A stretch of 64,000 nucleotides of DNA, from positions 496,001 to 560,000 of the forward strand of contig WOYW01000016.1 in NCBI GenBank assembly GCA_011620605.1, in the 5' to 3' direction. Positions within the stretch are counted from its first letter, which is position 1; every line of letters starts with the position of its first letter. Made by a program: the position numbers and the translations under genes. This stretch comes from Bacteroidales bacterium (GTDB taxonomy: Bacteria; Bacteroidota; Bacteroidia; Bacteroidales; UBA932). This document shows positions 18,186 through 27,332 of the stretch, piece by piece. The notes beneath the pieces were generated by a model. It made no database searches. It was given only the letters and a program-made list of their open reading frames with translations, and was not told where the DNA came from.

Positions 18186-19628
18186 CTACAGGAACATCCC
18201 GATCATGGAAGCCGACAACAAACCGGCCAATGTAGCACCCAACAGGGCCCTGAAGCCGTATTTGGCAAGTAAATGCCTTTGATTGGGAGCAATACCCCCA
18301 ATGCCTCCTATCTGAATGCCGACCGAGGCAAAATTGGCAAATCCGCATAGTACATAGGTGGAAATGATCAGGGACTTAGTACTAACAAAAGAACCCGCCT
18401 GGATCATTTGGGCCAGGCTGCTGTAACCCACGAATTCAGTCATGATAAGCTTCTCTCCCAGCAAACGGCCTACCAGGGCCAGATCCTGCCCGGTAACACC
18501 GGTCAGCCAGATCACAGGGGCGAAAAGATACGAAAGAATGCATTCCATTGACAGGCTGTCGTACATCCCATTGGTCCAGTCGGCTATCAGGTTGTTCAAA
18601 TGGGTCCATTGTCCTACTTTGCCGAAAATGTAATTCGCTCCGGCGATCAATGCATAAAAGACCAGTAACATGGCCGCTACGTTAGCAGCCAGTTTCAGAC
18701 CGTCAATAGATCCGTTAGCAATGGAATCCAGCGCGCTTTTCCCCATTTTTTCCTTGGAAACGCTTACCGAGTTGTCAATGGTTTCGGTCTGCGGTACCAG
18801 GATCTTTGCCATGGCAATGGCTCCGGGCGCCGCCATGACCGAGGCGGAAAGAAGGTGTTTGGCAAAGGCCACGCTCATTTGAACGTCTCCGCCACCCAAC
18901 ATCCCAATATAGGCTGCCAGTACGCCTCCGGCCATGGTGCTCATCCCGGCTGTCATCACCAGCATCACCTCGGACTTTGTCATTTTTGGAATATAGGCTT
19001 TTACAAGCAGCGGAGCTTCCGTCTGTCCTAAAAAGATATTGCCGGCAGTGGAAAGACTCTCGGCACCCGAAATGCGCATAAGTTTTGTAAAGACCCATGC
19101 CATAACCCACACAACTTTCTGAATAATGCCCCAGTAAAACAAAAGAGATGTCAGAGCAGAAAAAAAGATAATGGTTGGCAGGATCTGTAAGGCAAAAACG
19201 TAACCGAACCTTGTTTGGTCCATGAGCGACCCGAATAAAAATTCGGACCCTGCCCTGGTCCAGTCCAGGACCTTTACAAAAGCCCGCCCAAAGACATCAA
19301 AAACCATCTGAACGGCAGGGACAGAAAGGATCCCTATGGCAATAAGCAATTGCAGGGCAAGGGCTATTCCCACGGTGCGCCAGCTCACATGACGCCGGTC
19401 TGTGCTGAAAAGCCAGGCTATCAGCAACAGGGAAAAAACGCCCAATAAACCCCGGAGTATGGATTTAATACTGAAGACAAATTGCCGGCTTTCCAGGATA
19501 CCCTGGTAAGGATTCTCAGCATCCAGGATCTCTGTGCCGGACTGAACCACAAGCGTGGAATCGTTTTGTGCCTGCATGACATTTACCGATAACACCATAC
19601 AGAAGAGAAGGAATAGAACTTTTTTCAC
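18186..19628 (-). CDS. Concentrative nucleoside transporter (NupC/CNT family)
   Basis: 480 residues. The core has the CNT signature GQTEAPLLVKAYIPKMTKSE, the N-terminal gate region and a C-terminal CGFANFASVGIQIGG motif. It imports nucleosides by cation symport at the inner membrane. Unlike E. coli NupC it has a predicted signal peptide (MKKVLFLLFCMVLSVNVMQA) and about 50 extra residues before the first core helix. This is common in Bacteroidota homologues and probably exposes the N-terminus to the periplasm. Its promoter is paired with that of the GSCFA gene. Confidence 0.92.
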   Translation of the reverse strand: MKKVLFLLFCMVLSVNVMQAQNDSTLVVQSGTEILDAENPYQGILESRQFVFSIKSILRGLLGVFSLLLIAWLFSTDRRHVSWRTVGIALALQLLIAIGILSVPAVQMVFDVFGRAFVKVLDWTRAGSEFLFGSLMDQTRFGYVFALQILPTIIFFSALTSLLFYWGIIQKVVWVMAWVFTKLMRISGAESLSTAGNIFLGQTEAPLLVKAYIPKMTKSEVMLVMTAGMSTMAGGVLAAYIGMLGGGDVQMSVAFAKHLLSASVMAAPGAIAMAKILVPQTETIDNSVSVSKEKMGKSALDSIANGSIDGLKLAANVAAMLLVFYALIAGANYIFGKVGQWTHLNNLIADWTNGMYDSLSMECILSYLFAPVIWLTGVTGQDLALVGRLLGEKLIMTEFVGYSSLAQMIQAGSFVSTKSLIISTYVLCGFANFASVGIQIGGIGGIAPNQRHLLAKYGFRALLGATLAGLLSASMIGMFL

Positions 19629-19653
19629 AAGGATGGTTTTTGGAGTAACTGCG

Positions 19654-19661
19654 CAAAGATA
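19654..19661 (-). promoter_or_regulatory. -7 element of the nucleoside transporter gene
   Basis: Minus strand TATCTTTG, 25 bases before ATG 19628. It lies in the left arm of the inverted repeat at 19650-19683. Confidence 0.75.
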
Positions 19662-19671
19662 AACAAAATGC

Positions 19672-19679
19672 TAACTTTG
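19672..19679 (+). promoter_or_regulatory. -7 element of the GSCFA gene, leaderless arrangement
   Basis: TAACTTTG, 5 bases before ATG 19685. It lies in the right arm of the 9-base inverted repeat (TGCGCAAAG at 19650-19658, CTTTGCGCA at 19675-19683). Confidence 0.75.
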
Positions 19680-19684
19680 CGCAT

Positions 19685-20623
19685 ATGGAATGGCAAACAA
19701 AAATCACAACAGGATCCTTACAACCCCCGTTTTCTTATGCTACCCGGTTCCTGTTTGCAGGATCCTGTTTTGCACAGGAAATGGCACAGCAGATGAGGGA
19801 TCTGCATTTTCAGGTGGCTGAAGATGCTTTTGGTCCTTTGTTCAACCCGGCTTCCATTGCTTCTGCGCTGGAACGCCTGGAAAATCCCGGATTCTTTACT
19901 CCGGAAGATGTAATGCAGTTTTCCTACGGAGCCTTTGGTTCGCTGTACCATCACACATCATATTCGCAGGAAAATCCCGCGTTGTTTCTGGGGCAAGCCA
20001 ATGCCGATCTTAAAAAAGCTGCGGATTTTTTCAAAACGGCCGATATTGTTGTCATTACTTTGGGGACCGCATGGGTATATAAATACAAAGGTGCTGTTGT
20101 CGCCAATTGTCACAAAATGCCGGCCTGTCTTTTTGATCGCGTGTTTCTTGAACCATCCGGAATATTTGACCTGTTAGCTCCTCTTATTGACCGGAACAGG
20201 GATAAAACATGGATCATGACCGTAAGTCCCATACGTCACCTTGCCGACGGGGCCCACGGCAACCAGTTGAGCAAAGCTTCGCTTCATCTTGCCGTAAAAC
20301 ACTTGCAGGAAAGATTTCCCTGGACATGGTACTTCCCTTCTTATGAACTGGTAATGGACGAATTGCGTGATTACAGGTTTTATGCCGCCGACAGATGCCA
20401 CCTGACTCAGGAAGCCACCTCGTATATACGGGAACGTTTTATGGAAGCTGCTGCAGATCTCGAAACCATGACACTTGTTAAAGAAATGGAGAAGCTCAAT
20501 GCCTCTTTTGCACACAAACCTCTCTTTCCCCGGTCCGTATCTTACAGGGAATTTCTTAAAAATCTTGAGAAACAAAGGGCTGAATTGCTGCAAGCTATTG
20601 GAAACAAAATAAAAAAGTATTAG
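19685..20623 (+). CDS. GSCFA-domain protein
   Basis: 312 residues spanning one GSCFA domain, named for the motif seen here as LFAGSCFAQEMAQQM near residue 27. Further conserved blocks are VITLGTAWVYKY, TVSPIRHLADG and the DRCHLTQEATSYI region, giving the Ser, Asn/Thr and His pattern of SGNH-hydrolase-like folds. A carbohydrate or lipid esterase activity is plausible but unproven. There is no signal peptide, so it is probably cytoplasmic. The HU promoter lies across its stop codon. Confidence 0.88.
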   Translation: MEWQTKITTGSLQPPFSYATRFLFAGSCFAQEMAQQMRDLHFQVAEDAFGPLFNPASIASALERLENPGFFTPEDVMQFSYGAFGSLYHHTSYSQENPALFLGQANADLKKAADFFKTADIVVITLGTAWVYKYKGAVVANCHKMPACLFDRVFLEPSGIFDLLAPLIDRNRDKTWIMTVSPIRHLADGAHGNQLSKASLHLAVKHLQERFPWTWYFPSYELVMDELRDYRFYAADRCHLTQEATSYIRERFMEAAADLETMTLVKEMEKLNASFAHKPLFPRSVSYREFLKNLEKQRAELLQAIGNKIKKY

Positions 20624-20628
20624 ATTTG
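20600..20628 (+). promoter_or_regulatory. Promoter of the HU gene
   Basis: TTG at 20598-20600, a 20-base spacer, then TAGATTTG at 20621-20628. The -7 element contains the stop codon of the GSCFA gene. A leader of about 45 bases precedes ATG 20675. Confidence 0.65.
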
Positions 20629-20674
20629 TGGCATATGCCTAGGAAAACATTCATTTAACCTAATATTTACTATT

Positions 20675-20932
20675 ATGAACAAAGCAGATCTTATTGCCGC
20701 AATGGCTGCAGAATCCGGACTTTCAAAAGTTGATTCAAAAAAAGCACTGGACGCTTTTCTTGCCACGACTACCAAAGCAATGAAAAAAGGTGAAAGAGTT
20801 ACTCTTGTCGGGTTTGGCTCATTTGTTGTAGGACACAGGGGCGAAAGGACAGGACGTAATCCTCGTACCGGGGCTACCATTAAAATCAAAGCAAAAAAAG
20901 TTGTGAAATTCCGCCCCAGTATTGAACTGTAG
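20675..20932 (+). CDS. hup: HU-family DNA-binding protein
   Basis: 85 residues, slightly shorter than the 90 of E. coli HU. MNKADLIAAMAAESGLSKVD forms the helical dimer body; the DNA-bending arm reads GHRGERTGRNPRTGATIKIK, and the end VVKFRPSIEL is typical. HU bends and compacts DNA and supports replication, repair and recombination. It is a single-gene transcript between its own promoter and a terminator. Confidence 0.96.
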   Translation: MNKADLIAAMAAESGLSKVDSKKALDAFLATTTKAMKKGERVTLVGFGSFVVGHRGERTGRNPRTGATIKIKAKKVVKFRPSIEL

Positions 20933-20972
20933 CCAAGGTTACTACATCAGTCCGGCGTAAGTCGGCAAAGAT

Positions 20973-21000
20973 AAGGAGGACGCGTATGTTCTCCTTTTTA
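20973..21000 (+). terminator. Terminator after hup
   Basis: AAGGAG at 20973-20978 pairs with CTCCTT at 20991-20996, followed by TTTTTA. Confidence 0.7.
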
Positions 21001-21018
21001 TGTACATATTAAGGATAA

Positions 21019-23379
21019 ATGAAGCTACATTTAACCATTGCAGGGAGAAGCCTACTGATCTTTTTGGGATTGATGGTGTTGGCAACGGAATTGCCGGCAC
21101 AGCGCAGGCATACATTATCCGGGAAAGTCATGGATGCAAACGAAGGGGAAATATTAACGGGAGCTGTAGTAAGGGTATTGGAAGGAAATAATACCTGGAC
21201 ACTTACAGATTCCCGGGGTCGGTTTGTTCTGACTCTTCCCGAGGGTCATGTAAAACTGGAAATTTCCTATATCAGCTACGAAACGCAGAGCCACCAAATA
21301 ATACTGGACAAAAACAAGGACATTTTGATTTTTCTTAAACCCTTGTCTTACTACCTGGAAGGAGTTACCGTTTTTGCTGAAAGTGCAGGAAAAAGACTCC
21401 GTAGGGCTGAAATGAGCATAGAAAGGATAGATGCAGAAGTGATCCGAAAGGTTCCCACTCTTTTTGGAGAAGTGGATCTTTTAAAGGTTGTCCAGATGCT
21501 TCCGGGTGTGCAGGCGGCTTCTGAAGGAAGCAGTGGTTTTCATGTTCGCGGAGGAAGTCCCGACCAGAACATGATCCTTTTTGACAATGCCACCTTGTAC
21601 AATGTGTCTCACATGCTGGGTTTTTTCTCCATATTCAATTCGGATGCTGTCAGCGATATGACCCTATACAAGGGAGACATACCAGCAAGGTTCGGCGGTC
21701 GTCTATCCTCTTTACTTGACGTGATACCGGCCGACGGAACCGGTCGTTTTTCGGTTAACGGAGGCATAGGCCTGATATCCAGCAAGCTGGCGGCACAAGG
21801 GAGTGTGGCGGGAGACAGGTTGACTTACCTGGCTGCGGGAAGACGAACGTATGCAGACCTTTTCCTTCCACTGGCAAAGAATGAAGTAATTAAAAATACA
21901 ACCATTCATTTTTACGATCTCAATGGAAGAGTCCGCTGGCGGATAAACGATAAGAATTACCTGTACCTGACATTATACAACGGAAAGGATAATTTTGCGA
22001 TCTCGGAGATGGGAGTAAAGTTTGGTAATTCAGTGGCGGCCATCAACTGGAATCATTATTTTTCAGACCGTTTCTTTATGAAACTCCACGCGACGTACAC
22101 CAACTATGATTACGATTTTAAGGGGAGTACCAATGAAATGAAAATGGAATGGGTGTCCAGGATACAGGATGCCGGTATGCGACTTGATTTCTCGTACATG
22201 CCTGCCCCTGAACATCTTTTTGAATTCGGCTATACTTCCAATTTTCAATGGTTCCAGCCGGGTAAAGCACTCGGAACAGGGACCCTGGAAAGCGGGGTTC
22301 AGATAGAACAGGACATTACCATGTCCAGGCGCCAGGGTTTTGTCAATGTGCTTTATTTTTCCAATGAGCATAAATTTTTCAATCAAAGGATGGAACTGCG
22401 GTACGGGTTACGGATGAACCGTTTTGATAATGTAGGACCCACGACCCTGTACCGGGTGGATGAAAATTACAACCTTTTTGATGAAAATGGAATAGCCATT
22501 TCTTCGGGTAACTTTTTTCATCATGAATACGGTTGGGAGCCGCGTTTGGGTATATCCTTTTTGGTTACGCCCAATGTTTCGGTCAAGGCCGCTTATGCCC
22601 GAACGCTTCAGTATGTTCATTTGCTGTCGTTTTCTTCGGCAGGATCTCCCATGGAGATATGGATCCCTTCCAGTCCGGGGATAAAACCTCAATCGTCCCA
22701 CCAGATCTCGACCGGGGTTTTTGCCACCTTGTTCAGGAAAGACTACGAAGCTTCGGTGGAACTCTTTTACAAAGGCCTTGACAATGTCCTGGACTTTAAG
22801 GATCACCCGAACCTGTTGTTGTATGATAAAATCGAAACTGAACTGCGTTTTGGGTCCGGGAGAAGTTACGGTGCGGAATTTCTTCTCAGGCGAAACAAGG
22901 GGGATCTTACAGGATGGATCAGTTATACATGGTCCCGTTCTTTCAGGACCATTCCCGGGGTAAATAACGGGCAGAAGTACCGTTCTCCCTCTGACCGTCC
23001 CCATAATATTAACATAGTCCTGTTTTATGATATTTCCCGCCGATTACAGGCTTCACTCAATTGGATCTATGCTACCGGGCAGCCCGTGACTTTGCCGGAA
23101 GGACGCTATTGGTTCTATAATGAATTGATCCCTGTATACACGGAAAGGAATTCATACCGGATGGCAGATTATCACAGAATGGATGCATCACTGACCATAA
23201 AACTGGGAAATATGAACAGACGATGGAAACATTCACTGAATGTTTCTGTGTATAACCTTTACGGGAGAAAAAACCCGTGGGCAATTAATTTCCGTCTGAA
23301 ACCCACTGGGGAACAATACCTTGAAATGACATACCTTTTTAGCGTGGTACCCTCGATAACCTGGAATTTCAGTTTTTAA
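21019..23379 (+). CDS. TonB-dependent outer-membrane receptor with carboxypeptidase-regulatory-like domain
   Basis: 786 residues: signal peptide to about residue 28, a carboxypeptidase-regulatory-like domain (LSGKVMDANEGEILTGAVV, about 33-115), a plug (about 140-240, with LLKVVQMLPGVQAASEGSSG and FHVRGGSPDQNMILFDNATL), then a 22-strand-type barrel ending in the aromatic terminus ITWNFSF. It imports an unknown ligand using TonB energy. It is not a SusC pair member: the next gene is a DUF4249 lipoprotein rather than SusD. The gap to that gene is 5 bases, so the two form an operon. Confidence 0.93.
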   Translation: MKLHLTIAGRSLLIFLGLMVLATELPAQRRHTLSGKVMDANEGEILTGAVVRVLEGNNTWTLTDSRGRFVLTLPEGHVKLEISYISYETQSHQIILDKNKDILIFLKPLSYYLEGVTVFAESAGKRLRRAEMSIERIDAEVIRKVPTLFGEVDLLKVVQMLPGVQAASEGSSGFHVRGGSPDQNMILFDNATLYNVSHMLGFFSIFNSDAVSDMTLYKGDIPARFGGRLSSLLDVIPADGTGRFSVNGGIGLISSKLAAQGSVAGDRLTYLAAGRRTYADLFLPLAKNEVIKNTTIHFYDLNGRVRWRINDKNYLYLTLYNGKDNFAISEMGVKFGNSVAAINWNHYFSDRFFMKLHATYTNYDYDFKGSTNEMKMEWVSRIQDAGMRLDFSYMPAPEHLFEFGYTSNFQWFQPGKALGTGTLESGVQIEQDITMSRRQGFVNVLYFSNEHKFFNQRMELRYGLRMNRFDNVGPTTLYRVDENYNLFDENGIAISSGNFFHHEYGWEPRLGISFLVTPNVSVKAAYARTLQYVHLLSFSSAGSPMEIWIPSSPGIKPQSSHQISTGVFATLFRKDYEASVELFYKGLDNVLDFKDHPNLLLYDKIETELRFGSGRSYGAEFLLRRNKGDLTGWISYTWSRSFRTIPGVNNGQKYRSPSDRPHNINIVLFYDISRRLQASLNWIYATGQPVTLPEGRYWFYNELIPVYTERNSYRMADYHRMDASLTIKLGNMNRRWKHSLNVSVYNLYGRKNPWAINFRLKPTGEQYLEMTYLFSVVPSITWNFSF

Positions 23380-23384
23380 GAATC

Positions 23385-24278
23385 ATGAAGTACATCAAAT
23401 ATACATATACAACAGTTATACTTCTGACCATCCTGGGTGGCATAGCCGGTTGTACTGAGCCCATAGAAATGATAGGGGACGATATGGATCCCAAATTAGT
23501 GATTACGGGAACCCTGTCTACAGAGCCCGGTTACCAGATCGTTGAAATTTCTTCTACGGTGCCCTATTTTGGTACGGATCTGCCGGAAAACATGGACGCC
23601 GCCCGTGTTATGCTTAACGACATTGAACTGATAAGGGATGCCCCCGGGATCTATACTACCGGACCGAATTTTGCCGCTGTTGAGGGAGAAACTTACCTGT
23701 TGGAAGTGTGGATAGATTTTGACCGTGACGGAAAAGAAGAATATTACTCCGCCACTACGACGGTTCCCTATGTTCACGTTTTGGAGTCCCTGACGGTGAG
23801 GTCTTTAATTCAGGGAGAGATTAATATTCCTTTTGTTCTGCTGGCCGGATTCCAGGATACTCCGGGAGAAGATTATTACGGGGCGGCTTTGTGGATCAAT
23901 AATGAATTGTACAGCAACAGGATATTACGCTATTACGTACATTCACTTAACGATTACAGCCAGGACGGATCTTTCATCCGGTACCCTATCCCGGAATGGA
24001 TCATTACCGAATCACTTGTATGGGATAACGGAGAAACCTACGACCTCTATGCTGGTGATGTGCTTACCGTTGAATTGCAGACACTCAGTAAAGAATACTA
24101 CAAATTTTTGCAGGAAGCAAAAATTGAAAAGAACCAGCATTTCCCGCTTTTTTCCGGTCCCCGCGGAAATGTTACAGGAAATATCTCCGGAGGTGCCCTT
24201 GGAGTTTTCGGATCTTATGCCGTCAATTGTAAATCCGTTATTCTTCCCTCTTGTCCGGGGCTTCCGGAAAGACCGTAG
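23385..24278 (+). CDS. DUF4249-family lipoprotein
   Basis: 297 residues with a lipoprotein signal (LLTILGGIAGC, Cys near residue 23). The body matches the DUF4249 pattern: DPKLVITGTLSTEPGYQIVE, then a beta-sandwich-like region and a late LQTLSKEYYKFLQEAKIEKN segment. Such lipoproteins follow TonB receptors of this subtype and are thought to act at the cell surface as accessory subunits. The ligand is unknown. Its last 41 bases overlap the thiamine pyrophosphokinase gene on the opposite strand. Confidence 0.85.
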   Translation: MKYIKYTYTTVILLTILGGIAGCTEPIEMIGDDMDPKLVITGTLSTEPGYQIVEISSTVPYFGTDLPENMDAARVMLNDIELIRDAPGIYTTGPNFAAVEGETYLLEVWIDFDRDGKEEYYSATTTVPYVHVLESLTVRSLIQGEINIPFVLLAGFQDTPGEDYYGAALWINNELYSNRILRYYVHSLNDYSQDGSFIRYPIPEWIITESLVWDNGETYDLYAGDVLTVELQTLSKEYYKFLQEAKIEKNQHFPLFSGPRGNVTGNISGGALGVFGSYAVNCKSVILPSCPGLPERP

Positions 24279-24918
24279 CATGTGTCAGATAGATCAGCAG
24301 GGGACCGTGCCGGAAACGCAGATCCAGCCGGGTTCCCGTACATTTATTGAGTGTGGCTTTCCAGAAAGCGTCAAAAACGACATTTTCTACAGGATACTTT
24401 ACACCGCTTACCAGTAGTTTTAATGCAGGGTTCAGCCCAAAAAAGGAAACAGGACCGCCTTTGATGCAGGGGACCGAAAGACTGGTGAATTCCCCTGCGC
24501 TGGACGGTTGGTCCGAGTATGCCCAAAAAGTGCCGTAATCGGTTACCATACGGACCGAGTTCATCATCCGGGCATAATCCCCCAGAAGGGAGATATTTCC
24601 CAGCATGTGATCTTCCCTCAACCCGGTTGCCCCCAAAATGGTGATTGTTCGTACTCCCTTTTCATGACAGTATTGCACCGCCTTGGTAAGATCATTCGTG
24701 TTTTCGTCTTTGTTCATTACCAATATGGAGGCATAACGTTCTTTCATGATATCAGACAAAGAATCAAGATCTCCAACAATAATATCAGGTTCCCTGCCGG
24801 TAAGATTATTTACGGCACCATCGGTACAGATCAGCATTTTTGCCTCTTCCAGTATTTGTAGAGGATACGGATGGGAAGGATATGCTCCCTGGGCAAGTAT
24901 GACTGCCTGGTTTCTCAT
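24238..24918 (-). CDS. Thiamine pyrophosphokinase
   Basis: 226 residues from ATG 24918, which lies one base after the fmt stop codon; a start at 24945 would overlap fmt. Motifs for ATP and thiamine binding are present: ICTDGAVNNL, VGDLDSLSD, NKDENTNDLTKAVQYC and LGATGLREDHMLGN. It converts thiamine and ATP to thiamine diphosphate and AMP. It is probably co-transcribed with fmt, and its 3' end is convergent with and overlaps the DUF4249 gene. Confidence 0.92.
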   Translation of the reverse strand: MRNQAVILAQGAYPSHPYPLQILEEAKMLICTDGAVNNLTGREPDIIVGDLDSLSDIMKERYASILVMNKDENTNDLTKAVQYCHEKGVRTITILGATGLREDHMLGNISLLGDYARMMNSVRMVTDYGTFWAYSDQPSSAGEFTSLSVPCIKGGPVSFFGLNPALKLLVSGVKYPVENVVFDAFWKATLNKCTGTRLDLRFRHGPLLIYLTHATVFPEAPDKREE

Positions 24919-24919
24919 G

Positions 24920-25894
24920 TCATTGAAAAATTGCGTTACCTGCATTTCTGAATCCGGCCAGAAAAGCAGGTATGTTAAGCCGTTTTTTGCCGGGCGCCTG
25001 GATCTCCAGGATATGTAAAAAACCCTCCCGGCATGCCACTTTCAGGATCTTTTTCCCGTCTGTCACAATAGTCCCCGGCATTTCCCGGTGGGTAACCAGT
25101 TCCGGAAGAGCCCTGAATATTTTAACATCCTGCAATATATCCCCTTTTTTCAGGGTGGCGAAGGCAGCAGGGACAGGACTCAGTCCGCGTATAAGATTCG
25201 CTATACGGACAGGATTCTGTGTCCAGTCTATCCGGCAGATATCCCGTGTAATTTTGGGTGCCGTTTTCAGGTCTTCTTTGGAAACAAGGGGTTGAGGAGT
25301 TGCTTTTAATGTGCCGGAAAATAATCCGTCTATTGTTTTGGCCACAAGAGGTCCTCCTGCATCCATCAGTTTATCGTGGAGGGAACCTGCATCGTCCAAA
25401 GGTTCAATAACAACAGGTACCTGCAACAGAATGGCTCCTGTATCCATGTGATCGTCTATCAGGAAAGTTGTCAGCCCGGTCTCCTCTTCTCCGTTCATGA
25501 TAGCATGATTAATTGGAGCGGCTCCCCGGTATTGAGGCAGTAGCGAGGCATGTAGGTTAAAACAGCCACATGAAGGCATTTTCCACACACAGCGCGGTAA
25601 CATACGAAATGCCACTACAACAAAAACAGTGGCGTTCCATTGCCTGAGTACTTCCAGAAAAGACGGATCTTTGAGAGATTCCGGCTGCAGGACTTGGATG
25701 CTCTTTTGCAGGGCTGTGTTTTTTACAGCGGAGGGTCGTGCCGCCATGCCTCTTCCCGCCGGTTTATCGGGAGCCGTGACAACGCCTTTTACGACATAAT
25801 CCCTCTCTGTGAGCAGGGAGAGTATTCCCGCTGCAAACAGAGGCGTTCCCATAAATACGATCTCAGGTTTGTTTTTTATGTTTGTCATGGCCAA
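24920..25894 (-). CDS. fmt: Methionyl-tRNA formyltransferase
   Basis: 324 residues. The formyl-folate site is CFNLHASLLPQYRGAAPINH with the catalytic Asn/His/Asp set (TTFLIDDHMDTGAILLQ), and the C-terminal OB-like domain is full length. It formylates initiator Met-tRNA. The start at 25894 overlaps the lptF-like gene by 32 bases; the internal ATG at 25888 (MTNIKNKPEIVFMG) is an equally good choice. Confidence 0.95.
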   Translation of the reverse strand: MAMTNIKNKPEIVFMGTPLFAAGILSLLTERDYVVKGVVTAPDKPAGRGMAARPSAVKNTALQKSIQVLQPESLKDPSFLEVLRQWNATVFVVVAFRMLPRCVWKMPSCGCFNLHASLLPQYRGAAPINHAIMNGEEETGLTTFLIDDHMDTGAILLQVPVVIEPLDDAGSLHDKLMDAGGPLVAKTIDGLFSGTLKATPQPLVSKEDLKTAPKITRDICRIDWTQNPVRIANLIRGLSPVPAAFATLKKGDILQDVKIFRALPELVTHREMPGTIVTDGKKILKVACREGFLHILEIQAPGKKRLNIPAFLAGFRNAGNAIFQ

Positions 25895-27320
25895 ACGGTA
25901 GATGTTTTTTTATCTTTTTCAAGAAAACAAGATACGCATCTTTATTGAATAATGCCGAGTCAGTGGTGGCCTTGTAGGTGAGGAAAACACCAATGGGCAA
26001 TAATACCAGCGTAGAGATCATGGTCCCCATAGCCGCCGAGATAGAGCCGTCCGTGGCCAGCTTTTTCCCCGAGATATCAATAACATAGTAAATCACAAAG
26101 AACAACATGGAAACGATCACGGGAGTACCCAGTCCGCCTTTGCGTATGATGGCTCCCAGGGGGGCTCCCACGAAAAAGAAAATGAAACAGGCGAAGGCCA
26201 CGGTAAATTTCCGGTACCATTCCACCCTTGTCCTTCTCAGTGGCAGATGTATCTGGAATTCTTCAACGACAAATGCATCTACCTGGTTGGATAACTGGTC
26301 TATTTTTCCCATGGCCCTGTTCAGCAGATCTGCATAATGCGGATAATCTTCCAGGGAGGGAATCGTATCCAGAGGAAAATACCCCCGGTATTCCTTTTTG
26401 CTAGCTGTATCCAGTTGATGAGCGTAGGTAAGTCCTCCCGTTATGAGCATACGTTTGAGGAACTGGCTGTGAGCAATGGAATAGAGTGAATCCAGTGAAT
26501 CGCGTCTGTGTGCCAGACTGCTCAGACCCTGGGCCATCACATCGTTCCCAAAACGGTCTCCGTCCCGGCGCTGGAAGGCATAATTTGTCAGTTCAATGAT
26601 AATATCCTGTCTTTCAAATTTTATGCGTTGCATGGCAAAAGACGTATCTGCCGAGGACTGTCTGTCTCCTTCTTCGTAGGATTCACCGCTAAAAAGCGAG
26701 AAAATGATGTTTTTCTTGTCTTCGGTAAGTCTCAGTGCCCCGGAATCGGCCAGGGTGACACTGGTGTTGCCCCTTCTGGAACTGTGGTTGTACACCATAA
26801 CATCGTATAGCATATCTGTTTTTTCGTTCCTGTCTTCCACCCGGAGGCTGTAATTGTCGATCCCGTTATAAAAAATCCCGGTTGGAATGCGTATTTCTTC
26901 TTTTGTCCGGGAAATATCGTCCCGCAGGGCAAAAATGTTTTTGTAAGCCAGCGGCATCAGGTTGTTGGCGGCAAAAAAAGCTCCGATAGAAATGAGAAAC
27001 GAAAGAAAGATCAAAGGACGCATGATACGCTGCAAGGGTATGCCGGCCGCTTTCATGGCAAGCAATTCGTTGAATTCCCCAAGGTTGCCCATGGTCATAA
27101 TGGAAGCAAGCAAGGTGGCCAGGGGAAGTGCCATGGGAATGATGGTGCATGTTCCCCAGAAAAGAAATTCCAGGATCACTTTAAGTCCGAGTCCTTTTCC
27201 TACCAGTTCATCAATGTAGACCCACAGAAATTGCAATACAAGTACAAAAAGTACTATGAAGATTGTCAGGAACAATGGTCCCAGGAATGAACGGACCAGA
27301 AATCGGTCAAAAATTTTCAC
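25863..27320 (-). CDS. lptF: LptF/LptG-family lipopolysaccharide export permease, large form
   Basis: 485 residues, about 110 more than the paralogue at 15136. There are three N-terminal helices (KIFDRFLVRSFLGPLFLTIF onward), a family loop GEFNELLAMKAAGIPLQRIM, an enlarged periplasmic domain (about 135-370) and three C-terminal helices (FIFFFVGAPLGAIIRKGGLG). Together with LptG and LptB it would lift lipopolysaccharide from the inner membrane. It lies 12 bases after alaS and overlaps fmt. Confidence 0.87.
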   Translation of the reverse strand: MKIFDRFLVRSFLGPLFLTIFIVLFVLVLQFLWVYIDELVGKGLGLKVILEFLFWGTCTIIPMALPLATLLASIMTMGNLGEFNELLAMKAAGIPLQRIMRPLIFLSFLISIGAFFAANNLMPLAYKNIFALRDDISRTKEEIRIPTGIFYNGIDNYSLRVEDRNEKTDMLYDVMVYNHSSRRGNTSVTLADSGALRLTEDKKNIIFSLFSGESYEEGDRQSSADTSFAMQRIKFERQDIIIELTNYAFQRRDGDRFGNDVMAQGLSSLAHRRDSLDSLYSIAHSQFLKRMLITGGLTYAHQLDTASKKEYRGYFPLDTIPSLEDYPHYADLLNRAMGKIDQLSNQVDAFVVEEFQIHLPLRRTRVEWYRKFTVAFACFIFFFVGAPLGAIIRKGGLGTPVIVSMLFFVIYYVIDISGKKLATDGSISAAMGTMISTLVLLPIGVFLTYKATTDSALFNKDAYLVFLKKIKKHLPFGHDKHKKQT

Positions 27321-27332
27321 CGGCTTTTTTGT

